Source of the DNA: CBDATA01 sp965215615 | GTDB taxonomy: Bacteria; Acidobacteriota; Vicinamibacteria; Marinacidobacterales; Marinacidobacteraceae | Direction: 5' to 3' | Length of the DNA: 64,000 nt | Assembly (NCBI GenBank): GCA_965215615.1 | Contig: OZ244068.1 | Span: 992,001-1,056,000 of the forward strand | Shown here: piece after piece, positions 35,701 to 42,436 of the stretch | Layout: each line of letters starts with the position of its first letter | Numbering within the stretch: position 1 is the stretch's first letter | Translations under genes and position numbers: made by a program | The notes under the pieces: model-generated | The model's input: only the letters and a program-made list of their open reading frames with translations | The model's database searches: none | What the model was told of the DNA's origin: nothing

Positions 35701-36431
35701 GTGACGGTCAGGGTCGCCGTCCCGCTCGTGCCGATGGTCACCGTCTTCGAGCCGGTCTCGCCCGAAGTGGCGAAGTCCCCGGTCTCGGAGACCGTGACCG
35801 ACACGGAAAGGCTGGCAGTCGGGGCGGGATTTGCCGTCAGGGTGAAGGTCGCATCGCTGCCCTCGTTGACGGACGGGTTGTCTGCCGCGATCGTCACCGC
35901 CGGTCCGCTGCCGCCATCGTTGTCCTCGATGGTGAGCGTGTAGGCACCCGGGGTATCCGCCGTGTTGCCCACCGTGTAGCCGGAGCCATTGTTCAGGGTC
36001 AGGATGATCGTCTCGTTCGGTTCCTGCGTTCCGTCGTCGTTGATGCTGATCAGGATTTCCGCTGTGCTCTTGCCTGCGCCCACGGTTACCGAACCGGATC
36101 CGCTGATGCTGAAATCGTCGGAGTCAGCCGTCCCGCTCACCGTGTAGCCCAGCGTAAGGCTCGAGGTGGCGGCCGGGGAGATGTTGATCAACACGCTCTC
36201 GTCGCCGTGGTCTTCCCGCACGCTGTCCCCCGACGAGGCGAAGCTGACGGTTGATGTCTGGGCCCCGGCGGCGAACCACCCTGGCAGCAGGCAGAGCAGC
36301 GCGACGGCGAGAGGGGAGCTTCGTCGCGGAAACCAGCCACGGGATACAGGCGGGCAGAGGAGGAGTCTCGGTCCGAGGAGCCGCGAAAAAGAGCTCACGG
36401 CTTCTCTCCAGGTATCAACTGCCAAATGCAT
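32739..36431 (-). CDS. Calx-beta/cadherin-like autotransporter
   Basis: 1230 residues from ATG 36431; upstream in-frame starts at 36491 and 36536 would run through the palindrome. A long signal region (RRSSPLAVALLCLLPGWFAAGAQ) is followed by three Calx-beta domains (about 59-173, 176-283, 291-398), one dystroglycan/cadherin-like domain (402-491, IPDRTATVGTRFSYAFP), an acidic-Ser linker, two more Calx-beta-like domains (538-770) and a C-terminal autotransporter barrel of about 350 residues ending in the outer-membrane signature FRTSF. The passenger should be displayed on the surface, probably for adhesion with Ca2+. The last 670 bases of the gene recur at 57.6-58.3 kb. Confidence 0.88.
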   Translation of the reverse strand: MHLAVDTWREAVSSFSRLLGPRLLLCPPVSRGWFPRRSSPLAVALLCLLPGWFAAGAQTSTVSFASSGDSVREDHGDESVLINISPAATSSLTLGYTVSGTADSDDFSISGSGSVTVGAGKSTAEILISINDDGTQEPNETIILTLNNGSGYTVGNTADTPGAYTLTIEDNDGGSGPAVTIAADNPSVNEGSDATFTLTANPAPTASLSVSVTVSETGDFATSGETGSKTVTIGTSGTATLTVTTEDDSTQEPNGVIRAEVNTGTNYRVGSSGTASMAILDNDSETTTPSLPVVTVSATSSPITEDTNASFTLTANPAPAANLSVSVAISQTGDFAASGETGPKTVTLGTSGTATLTVAITDDSTAESSGSITATVNTGTGYTVGSPASATVNVQDNDGDNNAPTVANAIPDRTATVGTRFSYAFPASTFNDADNDSLSYSASGLPGWLNFTANTRTFSGTPRTAGTVTVTVTANDGNGGSVTDDFVITVSAARTVPATPPTDTTPRSTPSSGGGRADDEEEEEEPAAASTRSEPPPLPVVTITPGDAVTEGDEARFMLGRTGVVASALTVLLTVSEDAEGGRDFLASEEEGGKQIVIPAGSASAAFVVKTIGDRVDEPDGMVKVALRSSDAYRIGSPAAGAVAVNDDDDAALVASQEALALTEGGAITYTVALGSEPVGTVSLRIAAEGNSGLALSASSLTFDAANWSTAQSVTVTAGEDPDTADETGVIAHTAFGGGYDGLGADLAVSVADNDDPALAEAAAAWLGRFGRVEAEQVLEGIRNRVDMRRRPASPAMDSADSGMNFQAAIAGHGVGNIFESADSFERDFGGAPADPFAPASSASLMRNVFQGSSFHADRQTDHGSLGVWGSGAVTRLEGRSANGIGVEGDITTGHIGVDGKFRHWLFGFSLSHTRGNGDYSRGTSQGRIESTMNALTPYVSYGDDRFVAWGALSAGRGAMKFAPQQGAAVEMDVVRELGAVGLSAELLQFGDGFHLSVLSDAMAMRSQADAAAHLPETKASLSRLRAAIETSWRRSLQDGGSFEARVEAGARQDNGDVEEGLGGEIGGGVSLTMRQGLTIRLEGRHLFAHQDEDFRQTGASAQMVWDPAPMSDLGPQVSMRQQWGMATRSGLQQLFGVSDMDHFGFGADEGRLDTEIGWGLPAFSKRFVATSFLAHGAWNGHLRQTLGWRLEPLDRDGPLPPMSFAFRLQRFEGFGEQNLGAGLEFRTSF
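35238..35906 (-). repeat. Tandem near-identical Calx-beta repeats 2 and 3
   Basis: Segments 35583-35906 and 35238-35561 encode adjacent Calx-beta domains sharing FTLTANPAP, SGETG, GTSGTATLTV, DDST and VNTGT-Y-VGS in register. They are strongly alike in DNA too, so domain number may change by recombination. Confidence 0.7.
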
Positions 36432-36466
36432 GATCTGTGGCCTCCGGCCAGAACGCTCCAACCCCC

Positions 36467-36481
36467 TAAAGTAACACTTTA
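36467..36481. promoter_or_regulatory. TAAAGT-AAC-ACTTTA inverted repeat between autotransporter and fetA
   Basis: A perfect 6-bp inverted repeat with a 3-base spacer stands in the 115-bp divergent intergenic region. It contains TACTTT on the autotransporter strand, a fair -10, so it may be an operator; a regulator is not identifiable here. Confidence 0.45.
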
Positions 36482-36546
36482 ACCTAACCATCGGGAAGAG
36501 CAATCCTTCGTCTCGCCGGGAGAGGGAGCGCGTCACAATTCAGGCG

Positions 36547-37137
36547 ATGTTCACGGCGCAAGGGCTGGCCATCGGGGGCCTGCCGCCGATCCATTTCGAG
36601 GTAGCGCCTGGGGAGGCGCTCGCGGTTTCCGGGCCGTCCGGATCCGGCAAGACCCGCCTCCTTCGGGCGCTCGCCGATCTCGACCCGTCGTCCGGGCAGG
36701 TCTTCCTCGCGGGAGTGGAGCGGCAGAGCTTCGCCGCGCCGGACTGGCGGCGGAGGGTCGGCCTGCTGTCCGCCGAGCCGCGGTTCTGGGCACCCACCGT
36801 CGCCGGGCACTTTCCCGCACCGCCCGGAGACGGACTTTTTCGGGAATTCGGCCTGCCGCCGGAGAGCCTCGGGAGGGATCCCGGATGCCTTTCCACCGGG
36901 GAACGCGCCCGCCTTGCCATCCTGCGGCTCCTCGCGCGGAATCCCGAGGTCCTGCTGCTGGATGAGCCGACCGCCAACCTCGACGCGGCGAACCGCGAAC
37001 GGATCGCCGGCTTCCTCGCCCGCTGGAGGCGCGAGCGTCAGGCAGCGGTGATCTGGGCTTCCCACGCCGCCCCGGAAGTCGCGGCTGCCGAGCGCGTACT
37101 GCTGCTTCCGGAAGCCACCGTGACGGCGCGCCGATGA
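36547..37137 (+). CDS. fetA: ABC transporter ATP-binding protein, FetA (YbbL)-like
   Basis: 196 residues, short for an ABC ATPase. Walker A GPSGSGKT (29-36), signature CLSTGERARLAIL (LSTGE instead of LSGGQ), Walker B VLLLDEPTANLD and a switch His in WASHAA are present. It overlaps the next gene, a UPF0014/FetB permease, by 4 bases (ATGA), which identifies the pair as the FetAB type of iron or metal exporter that protects from oxidative stress. CACAAT 7 bases before the ATG may be the -10. Confidence 0.85.
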   Translation: MFTAQGLAIGGLPPIHFEVAPGEALAVSGPSGSGKTRLLRALADLDPSSGQVFLAGVERQSFAAPDWRRRVGLLSAEPRFWAPTVAGHFPAPPGDGLFREFGLPPESLGRDPGCLSTGERARLAILRLLARNPEVLLLDEPTANLDAANRERIAGFLARWRRERQAAVIWASHAAPEVAAAERVLLLPEATVTARR

Positions 37138-37922
37138 TCTCCCTCACCGTGCTCGATCTCGCGCTCGCCGCGTCCGCGGTCCTGCTGCTCGCCTTCACCG
37201 CCCGGCGGGGCCGGCTGGAAGTGTCCGGCCAGCTCCTCTGGCTTTCGGCCCGGATGATCGCCCAGCTCCTGCTGGTGGGACTCGTCCTGCGTTTCGTCCT
37301 CGGCTCGGAAGCCGTCTGGGTGGTGGCGCTGATGGCGCTCGTGATGCTTCTGGTGGCCGCTCGCGAGGTCCGGAGCCGCCAGCACCGGCCGCTCCGCGGG
37401 ATCTGGGGGTACCTCGTGGGCGGTTCCGCCATGTTCGTCTCCTCGTTCACCTTCACCGTCTTTGCGCTGGCGGCGATTCTCGGCCCCGATCCCTGGTGGA
37501 AGCCGCAGTTCGCCATCCCGCTGCTCGGGATGCTGCTCGGCAACACCATGAACGGCATTTCGCTCGCGATGGAGCGCCTTACCGAATCGGTGGTGCGCGA
37601 CCGGGAGGTGATCGAGCAGCGGCTCGCGCTCGGAGAAACCCGCGAGGAGGCGATGCGGGACATCGCCCGTGGCAGCGCCCGGGCCGGGTTGATCCCGATC
37701 CTGAACTCGCTCGCCGCCGCCGGCATCGTGAGCCTGCCCGGGATGATGACCGGCCAGATCCTCGCCGGGGCCGAAGCGATGGAGGCGGTTCGCTACCAGA
37801 TCCTCATCATGCTGCTGATCGCCGCCGGCACCGGCTTCGGGATCCAGGGGGCGGTTCGCGCCACCTCCCGCCGCCTTTTCGACGAACGCCACCGGCTCCG
37901 ACTGGATCGGCTCGCCGGGTGA
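37134..37922 (+). CDS. fetB: FetB (UPF0014/YbbM) metal-export permease
   Basis: 262 residues with about seven transmembrane segments. Family segments: ARMIAQLLLVGLVLRFV, LVMLLVAAREVRSRQ, IPLLGMLLGNTMNGISLAMERL, RGSARAGLIPILNSLAAAGIVSLPGMMTGQILAG. It works as the membrane partner of the ATPase encoded upstream. Together they are expected to export iron, or another metal, from the cytosol. Translation is coupled by the ATGA overlap. Confidence 0.9.
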   Translation: MISLTVLDLALAASAVLLLAFTARRGRLEVSGQLLWLSARMIAQLLLVGLVLRFVLGSEAVWVVALMALVMLLVAAREVRSRQHRPLRGIWGYLVGGSAMFVSSFTFTVFALAAILGPDPWWKPQFAIPLLGMLLGNTMNGISLAMERLTESVVRDREVIEQRLALGETREEAMRDIARGSARAGLIPILNSLAAAGIVSLPGMMTGQILAGAEAMEAVRYQILIMLLIAAGTGFGIQGAVRATSRRLFDERHRLRLDRLAG

Positions 37923-37960
37923 ATCCTGTGGGATACTCACGGGTTCCAAGGAGACCTTCC

Positions 37961-39592
37961 ATGCGTTTGCTTTTGCTGCTGCTCGCCTTCGCCGTATCAC
38001 CGGCGTTCGCCCAGGAGGAGATTCCGTATCCGGTTCCCGACCGTACCGACGGCGAGGGGCCGTGGGACCGGGTGATCCTGCGCGGCCCGATCGTCATCGA
38101 CGGGACGGGCGCTCCGCCCTACGGCCCGGTGGACATCATCGTGGAAGGCAACATCATCCAGTCCATCCAGAGCGTGGGCACCGGGGTGACACCGATCCAC
38201 GAGGAGGACCGGCCGGTGGCCGAGCCCGGAGACCACGAGATCGACCTCCACGGCCACTACATCCTCCCCGGTTTCGTGGATGTCCACCTCCACCAGCACA
38301 ACGAGGGAGACGGGCAGGGGGTCACCACCGAGTACATCCACAAGCTCTGGTTCGCCCACGGGATCACCACCGGTGCCGATGTCGGGAACTTCAACACCCG
38401 CTGGTTGCTTCACCACAAGGATCGTTCGTGGAACAACGAGATCACCTCGCCCCGCATCATGGCGTTCGTGGTCTTCGGGCGCGACGGCGAAGAGCCGGTG
38501 ACCAATCCGGAAGCCGCCCGCCGCTGGGTGCGGTGGGTCAAGGAACAGGGCGCGGAGGGCATCAAATTCTTCGGTGCGGCTCCGCGCATCTTCCGCGCTG
38601 CCCTCGACGAGGCGGCGAAAGTGGGCCTTTTGTCCACTACCCACCACGCGCAGCTCGACGTGGCGGGGATGAACGCGCTCGACACGGCGCGCGCCGGCCT
38701 CACCTCGATGACCCACTGGTACGGCCTCCCGGAGGCGCTTTTCGCGGATCGGCAGATCCAGCACTATCCGCCGGAATACAACTACAACAACGAGTACCAC
38801 CGGTTCACCGAGGCCGGCCGGCTCTGGGCGCAGGCCGCGCCACCGTTCTCCGAGAAGTGGAACGAGGTGATGGAAGAGCTGCTCGCGCTCGACTTCACCA
38901 TCCACCCGACCTGGGTCGCCTATATCGGAACCCGCGACCTGATGCGCCAGCAGCGGAACGAATGGCACTCGGTCTATACCCACCCGAACCTCTGGGAGTT
39001 CTACCGGCCGAACGCCGAAAACCACGCTTCCTACTTCTTCGACTGGACCACCCAGGTGGAGCTCAACTGGAAGGAAAACTACCGGCTGTGGATGGCGTTC
39101 ATCAATGAATACAAGAACCGGGGCGGCCGGGTGGTCGTGGGCAGCGATTCGGGCTACACCTTCAACCTCTACGGTTTCGGTTTCGTTCAGGAGCTCGAGC
39201 TCTTCCAGGAAGCGGGCTTCCATCCGCTCGAGGTGATGCGGTCGGCGACCCTCGAGGGTGCCGAATATCTCGGCGTGGATGAGCGCTACGGCAGCATCGA
39301 GGAGGAGAAGGTCGCCGATTTCGTGATGCTCGAGGAGAACCCGCTCCAGAACCTGAAAGTCCTCTACGGAAGCGGAACCGTCCGGCTGAACCATGAAACC
39401 GGCCGCACCGAGCGCATCGGCTCGATCCGGTACGTCATGAAGGACGGCATCCTCTACGACGCGCGCAAGCTGCTTTCGGATGTGCGGGAAACGGTGCGGG
39501 CGGCCCGCGAGGAAAAGGGGCTTCCGCCGCCGCCGATGCCGCTCTTCCTCGAGGACGATGCCGACCACGACTTCCCGAAGCCGGGGCGCTGA
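37961..39592 (+). CDS. Exported amidohydrolase
   Basis: 543 residues from ATG 37961 with AAGGAG upstream; the longer open frame is a shadow of fetB. The signal peptide MRLLLLLLAFAVSPAFAQ sends it out of the cytoplasm. The amidohydrolase superfamily metal ligands are seen: HxH in FVDVHLHQHN, Lys in AEGIKFFG, His in TTHHAQLD, His in SMTHWYGLP, and Asp in VVGSDSGYTFN; the late segment RSATLEGAEYLGVDERYGSIEEEKVADFVMLEENPL is typical of imidazolonepropionase/prolidase-like members. It may cut a peptide or cyclic amide; substrate unknown. Confidence 0.87.
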   Translation: MRLLLLLLAFAVSPAFAQEEIPYPVPDRTDGEGPWDRVILRGPIVIDGTGAPPYGPVDIIVEGNIIQSIQSVGTGVTPIHEEDRPVAEPGDHEIDLHGHYILPGFVDVHLHQHNEGDGQGVTTEYIHKLWFAHGITTGADVGNFNTRWLLHHKDRSWNNEITSPRIMAFVVFGRDGEEPVTNPEAARRWVRWVKEQGAEGIKFFGAAPRIFRAALDEAAKVGLLSTTHHAQLDVAGMNALDTARAGLTSMTHWYGLPEALFADRQIQHYPPEYNYNNEYHRFTEAGRLWAQAAPPFSEKWNEVMEELLALDFTIHPTWVAYIGTRDLMRQQRNEWHSVYTHPNLWEFYRPNAENHASYFFDWTTQVELNWKENYRLWMAFINEYKNRGGRVVVGSDSGYTFNLYGFGFVQELELFQEAGFHPLEVMRSATLEGAEYLGVDERYGSIEEEKVADFVMLEENPLQNLKVLYGSGTVRLNHETGRTERIGSIRYVMKDGILYDARKLLSDVRETVRAAREEKGLPPPPMPLFLEDDADHDFPKPGR

Positions 39593-39597
39593 TCTCC

Positions 39598-40281
39598 GTG
39601 GCGAGCGGCGCTCCGGTGGCGAAGGAGCCCGCCGTCCTCATGTCGTGGAGCAGTGGCAAGGACAGCACCTTCGCGCTCGAGGCCCTGCGGCGGGAGATGC
39701 CCGTCGCGGGGCTTTTGACCACCCTCAACGCCCGTTTCCGGCGAGTGGCCATGCACGGCGTGCGCGAGGTGCTCCTCGAAGCCCAGGCGGAGTCGCTCGG
39801 ACTCCCGCTCTACAAGGTGGATTTGCCGTGGCCCTGTCCCAACGAGGTCTATGAGGAGCGGATGGGGGAAGCGGTCCGGGCAGCCCGTGAACGAGGGGTC
39901 ACCGGCGTGGCGTTCGGGGATCTCTTCCTCGAAGATGTCCGGCGTTACCGGGAAGAGCGGATGGCCGGGACCGGTCTCGAAATCCATTTCCCGATCTGGG
40001 GCCGGGACACCCGGGAGCTCGCTGAAGAGATGGTGGAAAGCGGCCTGCGCGCTGTTCTGACCACGGTGGATCCCCGCCACTGCCCGAAGCACTTCGCCGG
40101 GCGTGCCTATGACGCTTCGCTGCTGCGGGAGCTTCCGGAGAGCGTGGACCCCTGCGGGGAGAACGGCGAATTCCACACCTTCGCCTGGGACGGCCCCGGA
40201 TTCCGGACCCCGGTCGCAATCCGGCCTGGCCCGGTGGTGGAGCGGGACGGGTTCGTCTTCGCGGACTTCGAGCCGGCGTAA
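39598..40281 (+). CDS. PP-loop ATP pyrophosphatase (DUF71, diphthine-ammonia ligase-like)
   Basis: 227 residues from GTG 39598, five bases after the previous stop; an ATG at 39640 is too late because it removes strand 1. The PP-loop is SWSSGKDST. The DUF71 family marks are AFGDLFLEDVRRYREERM, FPIWGRDTRELAEEMV and the C-terminal PCGENGEFHTFAWDGP. Bacterial members activate a carboxylate with ATP for amidation; their substrates are mostly unknown, and diphthamide is not expected in bacteria. Probably co-transcribed with the amidohydrolase. Confidence 0.85.
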   Translation: MASGAPVAKEPAVLMSWSSGKDSTFALEALRREMPVAGLLTTLNARFRRVAMHGVREVLLEAQAESLGLPLYKVDLPWPCPNEVYEERMGEAVRAARERGVTGVAFGDLFLEDVRRYREERMAGTGLEIHFPIWGRDTRELAEEMVESGLRAVLTTVDPRHCPKHFAGRAYDASLLRELPESVDPCGENGEFHTFAWDGPGFRTPVAIRPGPVVERDGFVFADFEPA

Positions 40282-40309
40282 CGAATTGCGGGGCGATCGG
40301 GCGGCGGGA

Positions 40310-40315
40310 TACGCT
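40310..40315 (+). promoter_or_regulatory. -10 element of the GWxTD gene
   Basis: TACGCT, then six bases, then GTG 40322. TTGCGG at 40286-40291 with an 18-base spacer may be the -35. Confidence 0.5.
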
Positions 40316-40321
40316 GACCGG

Positions 40322-42436
40322 GTGATCCGCGCTCTCCTCGTCTTCGCCGCCTCGGTCCCTCTCTTTGGGGCGGGGCTTCAGGAAGCGAATCTCACCGAGG
40401 ACCACCGCGTCTGGCTCGAAGAGGAGGTGGTCTATATCATCACCGAAGCCGAGCGCGAGGTATTCAGGACGCTCGAAAGCCACGAGGAGCGCGAGCACTT
40501 CATCGACGCGTTCTGGCTGCGCCGGGATCCGGTCCCGGCCACCCGCGAGAACGAGTTCCGGATCGAGCACTACGAGCGGCTCGACTACGCGAACCGCTTC
40601 TTCAGCCGGGACGCGCCCCGGCCGGGCTGGGCCACCGATCGCGGCAAGTACTGGATCATCCTGGGGAAGCCGCGCACCCGGGAGATTTTCGAAGGCCGCA
40701 ACGAGGTCGTCGGGACCGATCTGTGGATATACGACGGCGACACCAGCATGGGCCTCCCCCCGAGGTTCAACCTCCTCTTCTTCCGCGAAAACGACATCGG
40801 GGAGTTCCAGCTCTACAACCCGATGGCTGATGGCCCGGATGCGCTCGTCCAGCGGGGCGAGCTGCTGCGGAACCGGCAGAACTTCGCGGTGGACATGCTG
40901 GAGATGGTCTCGATGGATCTGGCGCGCGCCAGCCTGGTGATCGATCTGACCGACCCGAACGCCAGCTTCCTGAGCGCCACCAACACCCGCGCGCCGCGGC
41001 TCGACACCGTGCGGCCGTCCATGAGCGTGGGCAAGAACCTGCTCGACATCACCAACTCGCCGATGACCCGGGTGGACACCGAGGAAATCGAGGGGTACCT
41101 CCGTTACGGCGACCGGGTGACCGCCGAGTACTCCTTCCGTTTCGTCAAGAGCGCCTCCGATTTTCGTGTCCTGCTCGGCCCCCGGAACACGCCTTTCATC
41201 CACTACACGATCCAGTTGGCCCCGGAGGATTTCACCCTGGAGCTGGACGAGGAGGCCCGCCGTTACCGGACGACGCTCGATGTGGAACTGGAGCTTCGCA
41301 CCGCGGAGGGGCAGCTTCTTGCGATCCACCGGAACGAGCCGGTGGTGGAGCTGACCGAAAGCCAGCACGCTTCGCTCGCCGGAGCCCCCTTCGCCTACCG
41401 CGACAACCTGCCGGTGATTCCGGGTGACTACGAGGTGAGCGTGATTCTCCGGAACCGGGCCACCACCCAGTACACGGTGGCGACCGCCGAGGTCCGAGCA
41501 CCCGCGACCGGCGCGGGGTCGGTGGGTTTTGCCGATCCGGTTCTCGCCTACGGAGCCGATGTTGCGGGCTCCGGTGCCCGCGCGCTCGATTTCGGAACCT
41601 ACCAGTTCGGCTCCCGGATTTTCGAGCCTTCGCTCGACGGGTCGTTCGCCCAGTCCGACACCCTGATCCTGGTGGCGCAGGCGGTGAATGCGGGAGCGGA
41701 ATACGAGACGCGCGTCCGTTTCGCTCCGGATGAAGCAGGAGCGGAATCACCGGCCGTTTCGACGGTGGTGGAACAAAAAGCCCCCGCCGGGAGCTCTCGC
41801 TCGCCCGCCACCTTCGAACTCGGTCTGGAACAGCTCTCGCCCGGCCGGTACCGGGCCGGGATCGAACTCGTCGCCCCGGACGGCACGGTGGCGGACTCCC
41901 GCGAGGTCGCCTTCCTCGTCTCGCCGCGCGCCGAGGTAACCCGCCCCGGTCTCGTGATCCGCCGCTCCTTCGCAACGCACGCGCCGGGGCTTCTCGCTCT
42001 CGCCCTCGGGGACCAGTTCCTCGCGAACGGCCGCATCCGCGAGGCGACGCTCGCCTACCGGGAAGCGTCGGCGAATCCCGATCTGGTGCAGGCGAACTGG
42101 AAGCTCGCGAGCGCGCTTTTGTTCACCCGGGACGCGGACGGGGCGCTCGAACTCCTGCTGCCACTCGAAAGCGACCACCCGAACGAGATCGAGGTCGTCG
42201 AGGGCATCGGCTTCGCCTACTACATCCGTGGCGAATGCCGGCCGTCGCTCGATCGGCTGGAGCACGCGCTCAACCTGCGGGCTCCGGACACCTCGCTCCT
42301 GAACGCGCTCGGCGACTGCTACGAGCAGGAAGGGAACGAGGAGCAGGCGCGGACGATGTTCGAGCGCTCGCTCGGCCTGAACCCGGAACAGGAAGGGGTG
42401 CGGGCGCGCCTCGCCGGCTACGGCGCTTCGAGATAA
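40322..42436 (+). CDS. GWxTD-domain protein with C-terminal TPR
   Basis: 704 residues from GTG 40322. Signal peptide VIRALLVFAASVPLFGAG, then the GWxTD domain (about 20-180): FWLRRDPVPATRENEFR, RPGWATDRGKYWIILGKP, LWIYDG. A long beta-rich middle (Ig-like; FTLELDEEARRYRTTLDVEL) and about three TPR units at the end (REATLAYREASANPDLVQANW, LDRLEHALNLRAP, QARTMFERSLGLNPEQEGV) follow. GWxTD proteins are common in Acidobacteriota and Bacteroidota; function is unknown. Periplasmic. It overlaps the end of the LigD-like gene tail to tail by 19 bases. Confidence 0.85.
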   Translation: MIRALLVFAASVPLFGAGLQEANLTEDHRVWLEEEVVYIITEAEREVFRTLESHEEREHFIDAFWLRRDPVPATRENEFRIEHYERLDYANRFFSRDAPRPGWATDRGKYWIILGKPRTREIFEGRNEVVGTDLWIYDGDTSMGLPPRFNLLFFRENDIGEFQLYNPMADGPDALVQRGELLRNRQNFAVDMLEMVSMDLARASLVIDLTDPNASFLSATNTRAPRLDTVRPSMSVGKNLLDITNSPMTRVDTEEIEGYLRYGDRVTAEYSFRFVKSASDFRVLLGPRNTPFIHYTIQLAPEDFTLELDEEARRYRTTLDVELELRTAEGQLLAIHRNEPVVELTESQHASLAGAPFAYRDNLPVIPGDYEVSVILRNRATTQYTVATAEVRAPATGAGSVGFADPVLAYGADVAGSGARALDFGTYQFGSRIFEPSLDGSFAQSDTLILVAQAVNAGAEYETRVRFAPDEAGAESPAVSTVVEQKAPAGSSRSPATFELGLEQLSPGRYRAGIELVAPDGTVADSREVAFLVSPRAEVTRPGLVIRRSFATHAPGLLALALGDQFLANGRIREATLAYREASANPDLVQANWKLASALLFTRDADGALELLLPLESDHPNEIEVVEGIGFAYYIRGECRPSLDRLEHALNLRAPDTSLLNALGDCYEQEGNEEQARTMFERSLGLNPEQEGVRARLAGYGASR

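Noticed and set aside
35238..36370. CRISPR-like or non-coding repeat array
   Set aside because: The repeats are in frame and encode Calx-beta domains; unit length is over 300 bases with no spacers.
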